Below, one piece after another: positions 54,237 through 63,921 of a stretch of 64,000 bases of DNA. This DNA comes from Bacteroidota bacterium (GTDB lineage Bacteria; Bacteroidota; Bacteroidia; Chitinophagales; Chitinophagaceae). The DNA is taken from contig JAFDXJ010000050.1 in assembly GCA_018268015.1 (NCBI GenBank), forward strand, positions 434,001-498,000, read 5' to 3'. Under the pieces are notes generated by a model. That model saw only the letters and a program-made list of their open reading frames with translations, ran no database searches and was not told the DNA's origin. Made by a program: the position numbers and the translations under genes. Position 1 is the stretch's first letter, and every line of letters starts with the position of its first letter.

Positions 54237-55375
54237 GATTGAAATATTTCATCCAAAATAGCAAGGGCCTTCTGTTTACTAAAAATAGTGCAGACCTTTT
54301 GTTGCAAGGGCTTTAGTAAATCTTGCCGATCCCTCTCTTGTAATGCAGTCGCTGATTGAATTGCCTGTATCCAAGCATTCACTTCATGTGGCATAGAAAT
54401 TAAACAAGGGAAATCAGCACCCGTAATTTCTTTTATTCCTCCAATATCTGAAGCAATCGGCAAAACATGACAATGGATCATTTCCAGTAATACAAGAGGA
54501 CAATGATCATAAGCAAGGCTGGGGATGCATCCGAAATGAGCCAAATGATAATATGCTGCTAATTCATTTGCTTGTAATACTCCGGTAGAAATCAATCGAA
54601 CATTTTCAGAAAACGCTTTGTCAGGTTGTGGAGAAGCTTCTCCTGCAAAAATGAAAACAAGTTTTTTGGTAGTTGAGTTTTGTAACTTATTAAGTACTTT
54701 ATCCAAAATGAATTTGCCTTTTAATACCTGATCGCCTCCCGAAAAAATCAAAACAATTTCATCATCCTTAATATGGTGTTTTGTTTTTATCTGAGCAAAA
54801 AACTCAAAGTCTGTTTGAAAGAAATCATCCGAAATCCAGTTTGGCATAAAGATGAATTCAGCGGTTAATGGCCTGGGCTGTAGTTTCTCTAATAACAAAC
54901 GATAGGTAGTCCGTGAAGGACTGAGAAAAATATTGGCTTCATTAACCAGGCTCAAATATTCATTTTTACAAATTGCCGAAATATTATGAATCCAGTAAAT
55001 GATATTGGCTTTTGGAAATTGTTTTCTTAAAAATCCCATTTCATCCAAAGGCGGAACGATAATGAAGTCGTATTGATTCCTTAAGCGCAAAAGTGTTTCT
55101 TTAACTGCCTGTTTTTTTAAATGATAGGATTTAATTTTTTTTGAACTATAAAATAAATTTATGGCTTTTTGTTTCAGCTTTGCTGTTGATCCTATTTTTA
55201 CTGTAACCGGCTTCGTAGTTATTTTTTGATCTGAGTAATTTTCATGGAAAGTAAAAAAAGTAACCTGATGATTTTTTTCAAGATGCTGAATCACATCTGC
55301 AACAAGCCTTCCGACTGAGTTGGTGGAATTCGATTTTATTTCCACATCATAAAAATATATAAGAATATTTTTCAT
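54233..55375 (-). CDS. Glycosyltransferase family 4-like protein
   Basis: 380 residues; GT-B fold. ILIYFYDVEIKSNSTNSVGR opens the acceptor domain; LIFSGGDQVLKGKFILDKVL, IFAGEASPQPDK, IPSLAYDHCPLVLLEMIHCH and PIASDIGGIKEI are donor-domain motifs (the ExxxE is DHCPLVLLE). Overlaps the next and previous genes by 4 nt each, so tightly coupled. Confidence 0.87.
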   Translation of the reverse strand: MKNILIYFYDVEIKSNSTNSVGRLVADVIQHLEKNHQVTFFTFHENYSDQKITTKPVTVKIGSTAKLKQKAINLFYSSKKIKSYHLKKQAVKETLLRLRNQYDFIIVPPLDEMGFLRKQFPKANIIYWIHNISAICKNEYLSLVNEANIFLSPSRTTYRLLLEKLQPRPLTAEFIFMPNWISDDFFQTDFEFFAQIKTKHHIKDDEIVLIFSGGDQVLKGKFILDKVLNKLQNSTTKKLVFIFAGEASPQPDKAFSENVRLISTGVLQANELAAYYHLAHFGCIPSLAYDHCPLVLLEMIHCHVLPIASDIGGIKEITGADFPCLISMPHEVNAWIQAIQSATALQERDRQDLLKPLQQKVCTIFSKQKALAILDEIFQS

Positions 55376-56301
55376 TTGGTTTGGTAACTCATTCGATATA
55401 AGACTTTCTTTGCCATAGATGAAGGCAATAAAGAAGTAGCTAAAATAGATATGATTTTGCCAAATTTCGTTGGCTGATAATAACTGAGTCTTTTTAAAAT
55501 GTTGATCTCCGTTTCATCAATTTTTTGGAGGCTTCTTCTTATCCAAATCCCTAAATGTTTTTCTTTAATTAATTCAAATCCTTTTGGCGCAGGTAAATCG
55601 TTAATCATTTCGAGCATTTGTATATGCTTATTTTTTGCAAGTCTTGAACTTTGCTGAGGATGAAAAATATAAAATGCCACTCTTTTTTCGTTTCTAATAA
55701 ATTTGCAACCATTTAACAGCATTCTAAGCCAAAGGCTATATTCCTCTGCATATTGTATATTGGATGATACTTTAAAACATCCGGCTTCAAAAACTGAATT
55801 TTTTCTGGCCACTACGGTGATGATCGGAATTGGATTTCCTAAAGTTAACAATTGCTCAGCGCCGTCAATTCCTTCAACTATTTTATGAGGAAAGCCATGT
55901 GGAAATTGAAGGTCTTCCATATTTTCATTCACACAGGTTACTGATGAAAAAGCCAGGTCAGCATTATGATCGATCAAAAGAGCATATTGTTCCTGCAGCA
56001 TTTCAGGGATAAGAATATCATCCGCATCCATAAAAGCAATGATATCACTTTGAGCTAATTCAAGCCCTTTATTTCGGGCTTTTCCCTGTCTTCCGTTTTC
56101 CTGATAATAATATCGAATACGTTGGTCTTTTTCAAGAAATGTATCAATAATCGTTTTGGTTCCATCGGTGCTACCATCATCAATGATGATCAATTCCCAA
56201 TGAGTATGTGTTTGTGCCAAAATACTTTCAATTGTTTTTGCTACAAACTTTTCGACATTATATGCCGGCATGATTATGGAAATAAATTTATCCTGTGCCA
56301 T
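55372..56301 (-). CDS. Glycosyltransferase family 2 protein (tandem paralogue A)
   Basis: 309 residues from the ATG at 56301 (MAQDKFISIIMPAYNVEKFV), chosen because the upstream extension overlaps the preceding gene. GT-A motifs: IIIDDGSTDGTKTIIDTFL and FMDADDILIPEML (DxD). Strongly similar over its whole length to the gene directly upstream (56325-57242), including the ENGRQGKARN segment, so the two are tandem duplicates. Confidence 0.92.
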   Translation of the reverse strand: MAQDKFISIIMPAYNVEKFVAKTIESILAQTHTHWELIIIDDGSTDGTKTIIDTFLEKDQRIRYYYQENGRQGKARNKGLELAQSDIIAFMDADDILIPEMLQEQYALLIDHNADLAFSSVTCVNENMEDLQFPHGFPHKIVEGIDGAEQLLTLGNPIPIITVVARKNSVFEAGCFKVSSNIQYAEEYSLWLRMLLNGCKFIRNEKRVAFYIFHPQQSSRLAKNKHIQMLEMINDLPAPKGFELIKEKHLGIWIRRSLQKIDETEINILKRLSYYQPTKFGKIISILATSLLPSSMAKKVLYRMSYQTK

Positions 56302-56324
56302 TTTGATAAAACTCGATACTCCTT

Positions 56325-57242
56325 TTAATTGCTCGCAAAGAAGCACATCACTTTCCTGGAGAATTTTGCCGGGAAAAGATGACAAGCCATTTTTGAAACT
56401 TTTTTCTTCATGACTGAAGGCATAAAATCAGCATCCTTTAAAAGATCTGTTTTACTTGGCTTTTTAGAAACAATCAGTTTACGTAAAAGCCATCTGGATA
56501 TAGCCTCCTTCTTTTCTTTCTCTAATTTTTGATTTGAAGGGATATTTTGAATAATATGGATTCGCTGATCATATTTTGAATCATTGATGGCAGTGCTTTG
56601 CCATGGATGTTTTCGATAATACACGAGACTTTCATTATTTCCTTTTAAAACAAATCCGTGTATCAGCAGTTGTATCCATAATTCATAATCTTCTCCATGC
56701 TGCAATTTCTTTGACTCCTTAAAACCACCAACTTCCAAAATAGCTTTTTTCCTTGCCATGACAGTGGACATAGGCACCGGGTTTTTTGCCAACATGATGG
56801 CAATACCTTCACGGCCTTTCAATATTTCAAATTCGATTTGATGTTCTTCTTCTATTCTTTTTGATTGTGCATCAATATATTCAATATTTGAAAATACTAA
56901 TGCATAGGTTGAACTTTCCAGTAAATTAATTTGCTTTTCCAGGAAATTCATTTTCCATATATCGTCAGCATCCAGGAAGGAAATAATATCACCAACAGAT
57001 GCTTTTATGCCTGTATTACGGGCTTTCCCCTGCTTGCCATTTTCTTCATACAGATATTTTATACGATCATCTTTTAACATATATTGATGACATATTTCTT
57101 TGGTAGAATCGGTACTACCATCATCAACGATAAGCAGTTCCCAGTGTGTATATGTCTGGGCCAGCACACTTTCAATGCTTTCTCCAATAAATTTTTCCAT
57201 ATTATAAGCAGGCATAATGATGGAAATAAGGTTAGTTTTCAT
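56325..57242 (-). CDS. Glycosyltransferase family 2 protein (tandem paralogue B)
   Basis: 305 residues. LISIIMPAYNMEKFIGESIE, LIVDDGSTDSTKE, ENGKQGKARN and FLDADDIWKMNFLEK are shared with the adjacent paralogue, with FxxGEDYELW in the acceptor half. Divergence in the C-terminal halves suggests different acceptors. It overlaps the upstream GT2 gene by 11 nt. Confidence 0.92.
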   Translation of the reverse strand: MKTNLISIIMPAYNMEKFIGESIESVLAQTYTHWELLIVDDGSTDSTKEICHQYMLKDDRIKYLYEENGKQGKARNTGIKASVGDIISFLDADDIWKMNFLEKQINLLESSTYALVFSNIEYIDAQSKRIEEEHQIEFEILKGREGIAIMLAKNPVPMSTVMARKKAILEVGGFKESKKLQHGEDYELWIQLLIHGFVLKGNNESLVYYRKHPWQSTAINDSKYDQRIHIIQNIPSNQKLEKEKKEAISRWLLRKLIVSKKPSKTDLLKDADFMPSVMKKKVSKMACHLFPAKFSRKVMCFFASN

Positions 57243-58350
57243 GTAAGTTCAAATTGGTGTAATCATTTATATTTATAGGCATTTCAGCCGATTGAGCAGC
57301 GTGTATATTACTTAAATATACAATCAACTTTTCAAACGCTTTTTTTAACTCAGATGCATGGACATATAAGTAAACAAATTTTCTCAGATTAGATTTCAAA
57401 TAAATTTCTTTCCTTGATCCCGGTTGCGATTTTAATAACAATTTAAAAGGAAGCCAAAAAGGTTTTTGAAAGAATAGAGCTTTGACTGACTTTTTAAAAA
57501 TCAATTTTCTTAGTTCCCTGATTGCATTTTCAAATATCGGCTCCTTGTTTTGCAGATAACTGTTTTCTGAATATGAATATAAAAACAAAAATAACTGAGG
57601 AATGGCATGTCCTATGGTCATCATCTTTACACAATAGCCCCATTGCAAACGAGCAGCGGGCATAAAATGAATAAACTGTAAGCGGGAATCATAATAAAGA
57701 TCATAACCCATGTACATTACAGCCAAACATAATTCCGCATCACCACCTGAAATTAAATTATTGGCCTTCCGATCGCTGATCATCGGTATGAAACCATTAG
57801 ATTTTAATTTTTCCAGAATGGATTTTCTAATGATCATTCCGGCGCCTGCTAAATAGGTCCTTTTATTGGCAATGCCACTTTCCAAAAGTGGATGCCCTAT
57901 GGCATAAGCCTGTCCAAAACGGTCAAACCATTCCGGTTTTTGCGTTTCACAGGCAGCAACCGATTGCCCACCAGCAATGCCAATTTTTGAATTTAAATGC
58001 ATCACCTGGAAAGCTGTTTGGATATAAGATTTGTCCAGCCAGTTGTCATCATCACAAAAGATCAGTATTTCGTATTGAGCTGTGGCGGCGCCCTTTTCAC
58101 GTGCATAAGACAATCCCGGCGTAGGTTCTTTGACAATGGTAATGGAAGTTCCCGGTGCAAGTTGTTCCCATATCGTTTTGGCATACTGTGCTGTATCATC
58201 TGTAGAATTATTATCAACAATAATTAATTCCCATAAGAGATCTTGATCTACTTGCTGAACAGCCAGGTGATGGAGTGTTTCCTTCAGACGCGAAACGCTG
58301 TTATAACAGCATACAATTACTGAAACACCCTTTTTATCTGCGTTCATCAT
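57232..58350 (-). CDS. Glycosyltransferase family 2 protein
   Basis: 372 residues. GVSVIVCCYNSVSRLKETLH, LIIVDNNSTDDTAQYAK and EILIFCDDDNWLDKSYIQ (DDD motif), then GGQSVAACETQKPEWFDRFG and GGDAELCLAVMYMGYDL. More distant from the two tandem GT2 genes. Overlaps both neighbours by 4-11 nt. Confidence 0.92.
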   Translation of the reverse strand: MMNADKKGVSVIVCCYNSVSRLKETLHHLAVQQVDQDLLWELIIVDNNSTDDTAQYAKTIWEQLAPGTSITIVKEPTPGLSYAREKGAATAQYEILIFCDDDNWLDKSYIQTAFQVMHLNSKIGIAGGQSVAACETQKPEWFDRFGQAYAIGHPLLESGIANKRTYLAGAGMIIRKSILEKLKSNGFIPMISDRKANNLISGGDAELCLAVMYMGYDLYYDSRLQFIHFMPAARLQWGYCVKMMTIGHAIPQLFLFLYSYSENSYLQNKEPIFENAIRELRKLIFKKSVKALFFQKPFWLPFKLLLKSQPGSRKEIYLKSNLRKFVYLYVHASELKKAFEKLIVYLSNIHAAQSAEMPININDYTNLNLHEN

Positions 58351-59105
58351 CTACCAAAAGTCTTTCGTGAAATCTTTTTCCGAATCAATTTTAAATAAAA
58401 TGATAAAGACATACCACCGGATTTAATTTTAATATTCTGCTCCTGGTTATAGGTAAGCTGATCATGAATTATTGAAAATAACTCCGGATGAACATATTCA
58501 TGCATTTCATGAACAGGCAAAATACCCTTTATATAATCATCCATATTAATAGTTTCTCTGGCAACTAAAAATATGTTTTGTCTATACCACCAATAAATTT
58601 TGGAATTATTCCAAAACAGTTCTCTAAAAGGATCATAAAATATAAAACCTAATTTTTTAAGCTTTTCCTGCCAGTAACTAAATGGTTGTTCATTAATATG
58701 ATTTTGGCCTCCCTGATTTTTTAATGCAGCGGAAAAAATCAGGATATCACTTAATGCGGATAAATTATTTAGAAATATATCAGCATGTGTTTCCGCAATA
58801 TGTTCCGCCACTTCCAGGCAAATAGCCACATCAAATTTCTTATCAAGGGCAAAAGGTTCATCAATATTTTTGATTTCAAACTGTGATGGATCTATACATA
58901 ATCTGGATTGATCTACCCACTTCCCATCTATTCCAAGAATTTCTTTTACGCCATTTTCTTTAAATACACTCAGGAAAGCTCCCAAGCCACAACCCACATC
59001 TACAATGCTTTTTGGGTGGAACATTTGGATAATGACAGGTACAATTTCCTGTGCTGAGGAAAGATTTGTTTCAATATCTGAATGAATATATCTACTCTGA
59101 CTCAT
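58347..59105 (-). CDS. Class I SAM-dependent methyltransferase
   Basis: 252 residues. SAM site in SIVDVGCGLGAFLSVF (GxGxG-like) and ILGIDGKWVDQ, then FDVAICLEVAEHIAETHADI. A methylation of the glycan or its end group is inferred from the locus; the target atom is unknown. Overlaps the upstream TylF-like gene by 14 nt. Confidence 0.9.
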   Translation of the reverse strand: MSQSRYIHSDIETNLSSAQEIVPVIIQMFHPKSIVDVGCGLGAFLSVFKENGVKEILGIDGKWVDQSRLCIDPSQFEIKNIDEPFALDKKFDVAICLEVAEHIAETHADIFLNNLSALSDILIFSAALKNQGGQNHINEQPFSYWQEKLKKLGFIFYDPFRELFWNNSKIYWWYRQNIFLVARETINMDDYIKGILPVHEMHEYVHPELFSIIHDQLTYNQEQNIKIKSGGMSLSFYLKLIRKKISRKTFGR

Positions 59106-59814
59106 CTGTTTTTATAATATAACAAACATCTCCTACATGGCGAATCCGAGCTGTAGAATTCCTTTCTGATAAATAGTGATGAATCGCTCTGCTACAACCA
59201 TCCCATGTATAATAATCATCAATTAGCACCATTCCATGAGTGACTACTTTAGGATATAAATAAGTTAAACATTGAAGAGTGGAATCATACCAGTCGGCAT
59301 CAAGCCTTAATAAAGCAATACCATTTTCCGGATGAAAGCCCGGGAGCGTATCCTCAAACCAACCTTTAAAAAGTTGATAATGACAATTTGATTTTTTCAT
59401 CGTTTCATCAGCATCATCTATTGAAGCTTTACAATTATCAAAATAATATTCTCCTGTTACATTTTCCTGCCACTTCTTCGCATTGGCACCATCAATAGGT
59501 TTTACTGCCGGAAGTCCTTCAAAACTATCAAATAAAAAATACTTCCTGTCATTTCCTAATACTTCACTCAATGCTGCGCTCATGCCACCTTTCCACACGC
59601 CACATTCTACTATATCACCGGGAACATTTTTTAAATAATGATAGGCCAACTCAAGGTTTATTTTAAAATTTTTTTCCGGCACCATCGTATCATTTCTGTA
59701 TTTCTTAAATAATGCAGAGGTTAAGGTTGGCTTAAGAGATTGCAGTGTTTTAGGGCTTCCATTTCTGAAAGGCTGTAAAACTTTTGTATAGGAATTTTTC
59801 AAAACTTTTTTCAT
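59092..59814 (-). CDS. TylF/MycF family sugar O-methyltransferase
   Basis: 240 residues. Family motifs: GDIVECGVWKGGMSAALSEV, FLFDSFEGLPAVK and LLRLDADWYDSTLQCLTYLY, then VLIDDYYTWDGCSRAI (the metal-binding DDYxxWxG). These Mg-dependent enzymes O-methylate sugars. 36 nt downstream of the sulfotransferase gene. Confidence 0.93.
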   Translation of the reverse strand: MKKVLKNSYTKVLQPFRNGSPKTLQSLKPTLTSALFKKYRNDTMVPEKNFKINLELAYHYLKNVPGDIVECGVWKGGMSAALSEVLGNDRKYFLFDSFEGLPAVKPIDGANAKKWQENVTGEYYFDNCKASIDDADETMKKSNCHYQLFKGWFEDTLPGFHPENGIALLRLDADWYDSTLQCLTYLYPKVVTHGMVLIDDYYTWDGCSRAIHHYLSERNSTARIRHVGDVCYIIKTDESE

Positions 59815-59850
59815 CTAATCAATTCATATTAAATGTTCATTACATATTAA

Positions 59851-60720
59851 TTAATGCAAGTGTGATACTGTAAAATCATAGCCATAAAGTGATTGACAAA
59901 TTTTCATTTCATCAAAATAATATTCTTCTAATAGCTGTATCACTTTTGCAGGTGTTTTGTTTTTTTTAAAGGAAGTGTTTTTAAAAGGAAGTGTTTTCTT
60001 TAAAGATAGGTGAACAAAATTTTCAAGTTGATTTATTTCGGATTCCATGGATTCCGGGTTGGTTAATCGTTCAAAAATCAATAGCAGCCTATTCTTCTTG
60101 TCAAATACTTTTTCCCATGGATGAAGATATTGCGAATAAAGCCCTCGCTTCAATGCACCGATGGGAGAAAACCCATTTACTTCTTTTTGAAAAAAGTCTT
60201 CAATGGATAAATACCTATTTTGTTTTAAAAAAGCATATTCCGCTTTTCCTTTTTCAGTATATTGGAAATATTGTTCATAAACAGACTCTATGTTTTGAAT
60301 AATATTTGAAAAATAAAAATTATAAGCAGAAATAAAACGTTGTACCGGGTTTCGAAGTATAGTGATAATTTTTGCGTTAGGGTTATATGAAAATATTTTT
60401 TCAAAAGCGGATGAATCGCTTAAGTAATCCGGAGATGCATCCAGGATATGGTGATATCTTTTATAAACCGGGTGTCTGAAGTTATGATGGTATTGTTGAT
60501 AATTGATATCCTGATCAATCTTGCATGTATTAAAATAGTGACACTCTTTATTTTTGTAGGCAAGTACAGATTTATTTTGAATTAATAAATTGAATAGAGA
60601 AGTTGTTCCGCATTTCTGTTCGCCGATAATGAACAAGTTTACTTTCTTTTTTGTATCCTGTGTCGGGATGCGTTCTAAAAGATATTTAGTCACAGGCCAT
60701 TTTTTCAAAGTGCTTTTCAA
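59851..60720 (-). CDS. PAPS-dependent sulfotransferase
   Basis: 289 residues. The 5'-phosphosulfate loop is in LFIIGEQKCGTTSLFNLLIQ (residues 29-48) and the 3'-phosphate site in ILRNPVQRFISAYNFYF (about 120-136). KECHYFN after the loop fits the family. It would sulfate the polysaccharide, giving it negative charge. No PAPS-making genes are in the window. Confidence 0.92.
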   Translation of the reverse strand: MKSTLKKWPVTKYLLERIPTQDTKKKVNLFIIGEQKCGTTSLFNLLIQNKSVLAYKNKECHYFNTCKIDQDINYQQYHHNFRHPVYKRYHHILDASPDYLSDSSAFEKIFSYNPNAKIITILRNPVQRFISAYNFYFSNIIQNIESVYEQYFQYTEKGKAEYAFLKQNRYLSIEDFFQKEVNGFSPIGALKRGLYSQYLHPWEKVFDKKNRLLLIFERLTNPESMESEINQLENFVHLSLKKTLPFKNTSFKKNKTPAKVIQLLEEYYFDEMKICQSLYGYDFTVSHLH

Positions 60721-60755
60721 GAAAAAATATTTTTCAGGAATTTATATACGATAAT

Positions 60756-62033
60756 TTACTGACTCCATGAATAATTGGTTAATACACCTTTTCGAATTAC
60801 AGGAATTTTACCTGTTCCAAAGTAATCACCATCAACAACAGTGAGTTTCTTTGCAAATTCCACTTGATCAAATGTGCCGGCTTCTTCCGAATAAATTAAT
60901 GTACTGATTAAATAGTCTCCACCGAATAAAGGGATTTTATATAAAGTACACGTAACAAATCCATCTTGTGCCAATAGAGGAAATGCAGAACCTGAATGTC
61001 CGTTATTAATTGTGAATAAGATCTGTTCATTCGCATCCAGGATTTGAATTCGGAAATACACATTCCGAAGTGGTTTATCTTTTAATGTATAATGTACTTG
61101 TATCATTACATCATCCCCGGATTTAACTGATGCTACCGGTAAAAGCTTATCATTGAAAAAACGGATATCCGTACAACGCAATAATCCATTTCCTTTACGA
61201 TCTGTTCTATTATGTAATGGTGTTTCCGGTTCTTCTTTCTTGCTATGCAAATATGTACTGATGCCATTTTCAGGCAAACCATTGAATGTTTTTTTTCCAT
61301 TTTCGAGAATCATTACATGACTGCATAAATTTAGTATAGCAGGCATATTATGACTCACAAACAAAACCGTTCTCCCCTCTTTTTCACTTACATCTTTCAT
61401 TTTACCCAAACACTTCTTCTGAAATTCCGCATCGCCAACTGCCAGCACTTCATCTACAATTAAAATATCCGGTTCCAAATGCGCTGCCACTGAAAAAGCA
61501 AGACGCACATACATACCACTACTATATCTTTTTACCGGAGTATCTATATATCGCTCTACTCCTGCAAATGATACAATCTCATCAAATTTGCGGCGAATTT
61601 CTTTTTTAGTCATACCCAATATAGCGCCATTTAAAAAAATATTATCCCTTCCGGAAAGTTCCGGGTGAAAGCCTGTACCTACTTCAAGCAATGCAGCGAT
61701 ACTGCCTTTAATCTTAATGTTACCCAAAGTAGGGGAAGTTACTTTGGAAAGAATTTTAAGCAGGGTAGATTTCCCGGCGCCATTACGACCGATAATACCT
61801 AATATTTCTCCGTGTTGCACACTAAAATTAATATCACGCAATGCCCATACATATTCGCTATTCCCTTTAAATGTGCGATCATTCTCCTCACCTATTTTTA
61901 AATAGGGATCCGATTTGCCAATTAAACGATGCATCAATCTATTGACATCATCATGCAAAGTTTTTCTCCCTACCTGACCAAGACGGTACTGTTTGGAAAG
62001 TTGTTCAACATGGATTACAGTTGAAGGATTCAT
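60756..62033 (-). CDS. wzt: ABC transporter ATP-binding protein with C-terminal carbohydrate domain (Wzt)
   Basis: 425 residues from the ATG at 62033 (MNPSTVIHVEQLSKQYRLG); an extension to 62105 adds an unlikely 24 residues. ATPase: Walker A GRNGAGKSTLLKIL, signature KRYSSGMYVRLAFSVAAHLE, Walker B DILIVDEVLAVGD, H-loop FVSHN. The last 140 residues are a beta-rich Wzt C-terminal domain (SVKSGDDVMIQVHYTLK, IYSEEAGTFDQVEF) that recognises the finished polysaccharide in O9a-type systems. Pairs with the Wzm tail at the window edge. Confidence 0.95.
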   Translation of the reverse strand: MNPSTVIHVEQLSKQYRLGQVGRKTLHDDVNRLMHRLIGKSDPYLKIGEENDRTFKGNSEYVWALRDINFSVQHGEILGIIGRNGAGKSTLLKILSKVTSPTLGNIKIKGSIAALLEVGTGFHPELSGRDNIFLNGAILGMTKKEIRRKFDEIVSFAGVERYIDTPVKRYSSGMYVRLAFSVAAHLEPDILIVDEVLAVGDAEFQKKCLGKMKDVSEKEGRTVLFVSHNMPAILNLCSHVMILENGKKTFNGLPENGISTYLHSKKEEPETPLHNRTDRKGNGLLRCTDIRFFNDKLLPVASVKSGDDVMIQVHYTLKDKPLRNVYFRIQILDANEQILFTINNGHSGSAFPLLAQDGFVTCTLYKIPLFGGDYLISTLIYSEEAGTFDQVEFAKKLTVVDGDYFGTGKIPVIRKGVLTNYSWSQ

Positions 62034-62170
62034 AAAGAGCTGTTGTTTACTCTGTGTTTTTGTAAATAAATTTATTTTCCGGGGAGAAATAATCGGGAAA
62101 ATCAATTCAATTAAAAGGGATAAAATATAATATTAAATTTTTGACGAGTTTATCTTACGGTTATTCAATT

Positions 62171-63076
62171 TTAAACTCTGACAGAAATATCTTTTAATAA
62201 TAAGCTATAGTCAATCTTCTCTTTGAGCCAAGGCCTGGTAATATGTCCACAAATTCCATCCAGCAAACTACCAAAGTCAAAATAAAATACAGGGTAATTA
62301 TTTTCATGTAATCTTTTCATCAAAATACGGCCACTACAGCCCATTGCAAGAATAACGACTCCATAATGATGTTGATTTTTTAGAAATTCATTTGCATTTG
62401 CTTCTATGATATCAATCTGGTCATAAGCATTTTTTAAAGGCGCTTTAATATGAGGAACAGGTCCAAATAAATCATTTATTATTTCAACCGGAGTATCTTC
62501 TTTTCCAATAAAAAGAATTGTATGTTCTTTCAATTTTTTTAAAAATAAATTGGTTTTTTCCGGGAAATAACAGGCCATATAATGTAAAGCAACCGGGCTG
62601 AATATTTTATACCCAACGAAATAAGGAAATGTATTCCGCACTAAGACTTCAACAGCTTCGTCATTTTGTAAATGATTGCCCACATACATTTCCTTCTCAC
62701 AGCCATATTGCTTATGATGAATAGCAAGAGATTTAAAGATACCTTCTCCTTTCATGGCAAAGGCCTCTTTCATTTCCTGAGCAAGAGCAGGATTTGTCTT
62801 TTGCATCATTTCATTTTGCCCGATGGCTAAAAAAACATCCCCATCACCAAATCGCATATAAGCGCCCTGCTTTTTTTCTCCTATATGTGTTTCTAATGTT
62901 TCCAATGTTTCTTCAGGTGAAACAATTTGAATGATGTTTTTTAAATGGCTATATATAATGGAGGTATATTTTTCTTTATGAAACGCATATACAAAGGGCA
63001 AAACAGAATCCACCAGATTCGTGGAGTATATTTTGAGTTTACCTTTTACTCTTTTTATAAATTTTTGTTTTGCCAA
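62171..63076 (-). CDS. GT-D fold glycosyltransferase (DUF1792-like)
   Basis: 301 residues. AYMRFGDGDVFLAIGQNE has the RFGDG core of the DUF1792 fold, in which the DxE/DxD acid pair (here DGD) binds the metal and nucleotide-sugar. FVGYKIFSPVALHY and VVILAMGCSGRILMKRLHEN fit the rest of the fold, which is found in streptococcal adhesin glycosylation. The assignment is from motif and length. Confidence 0.8.
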   Translation of the reverse strand: MAKQKFIKRVKGKLKIYSTNLVDSVLPFVYAFHKEKYTSIIYSHLKNIIQIVSPEETLETLETHIGEKKQGAYMRFGDGDVFLAIGQNEMMQKTNPALAQEMKEAFAMKGEGIFKSLAIHHKQYGCEKEMYVGNHLQNDEAVEVLVRNTFPYFVGYKIFSPVALHYMACYFPEKTNLFLKKLKEHTILFIGKEDTPVEIINDLFGPVPHIKAPLKNAYDQIDIIEANANEFLKNQHHYGVVILAMGCSGRILMKRLHENNYPVFYFDFGSLLDGICGHITRPWLKEKIDYSLLLKDISVRV

Positions 63077-63100
63077 CTGGAAATTTTCAAAATGTAAAAA

Positions 63101-63907
63101 CTATTTAAAAGCGAGAATGGACGACCAGTGCTTTTTAGACAGAATACAAGTAAAGCCTTTGCTCTTTAGAATGGTTAAATACTTATCAAGCGATTCATGA
63201 TGATGCACTTCAATGTTTAAGGATTGAGTGATATCAAGCCAGTCAATATCTGCTTCAAATATTTTAGATTCAGCGCCCTCAATATCCATCTTCATGAAAT
63301 GAATAGTCGAAATATGATGTTCAAGTATCAATCGTTGAATAGTAAATGCTTTCACGTGGTTATTTCCAGCCGTTTCATTATTATCTACATGTAAGCCCTG
63401 GGGTATGTCTCCTGAATAGCTCACTATACCCTCTTCATACCAAATAGCGCCATTGATTATGAAACAATTTTTAAGATGAGCCGTATTTTTCAACGCTTGT
63501 AAATAATTCCCCTGATCTAATTCCACACCAATAATTTTTGAATCCGGATAAAGAAATTTTAAATGTCGTACTGTAAGCCCAATATTTGATCCAAGATCCA
63601 GAATAACTGCCTCTTTGGGAAGTTTTACCGGAGGCAAATGATATTGTTCAAAAAAGGTATAATGCAGTACAAAATGATCATCATTATTGCACCTGCAAAA
63701 CACAGGATCGGGCCCGGCATTTTTAATAAACAATTCAATTTCCTGCTGATCTATACATTGATTTTGCTGCAGACAATGATATTTTTCTCTATCCTCGGTG
63801 GATGGAAACAATTGCCTTTCCTTCCTAAGTATTTTATTTTTTACATAAGGACGTCTTATATGATCCCTATAAATATTTTTTACTTTTTTTCTTAAAGAAT
63901 AGAACAT
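63101..63907 (-). CDS. FkbM family methyltransferase
   Basis: 268 residues. EAVILDLGSNIGLTVRHLKF is the SAM loop, KIIGVELDQGNYLQALKNTA the second strand, HFMKMDIEGAESKIFEADID the FkbM DIEGxE motif. It would O-methylate a sugar in the glycan. First gene after the exporter permease in transcription order. Confidence 0.92.
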   Translation of the reverse strand: MFYSLRKKVKNIYRDHIRRPYVKNKILRKERQLFPSTEDREKYHCLQQNQCIDQQEIELFIKNAGPDPVFCRCNNDDHFVLHYTFFEQYHLPPVKLPKEAVILDLGSNIGLTVRHLKFLYPDSKIIGVELDQGNYLQALKNTAHLKNCFIINGAIWYEEGIVSYSGDIPQGLHVDNNETAGNNHVKAFTIQRLILEHHISTIHFMKMDIEGAESKIFEADIDWLDITQSLNIEVHHHESLDKYLTILKSKGFTCILSKKHWSSILAFK

Positions 63908-63921
63908 TTCGTTATTACAAT

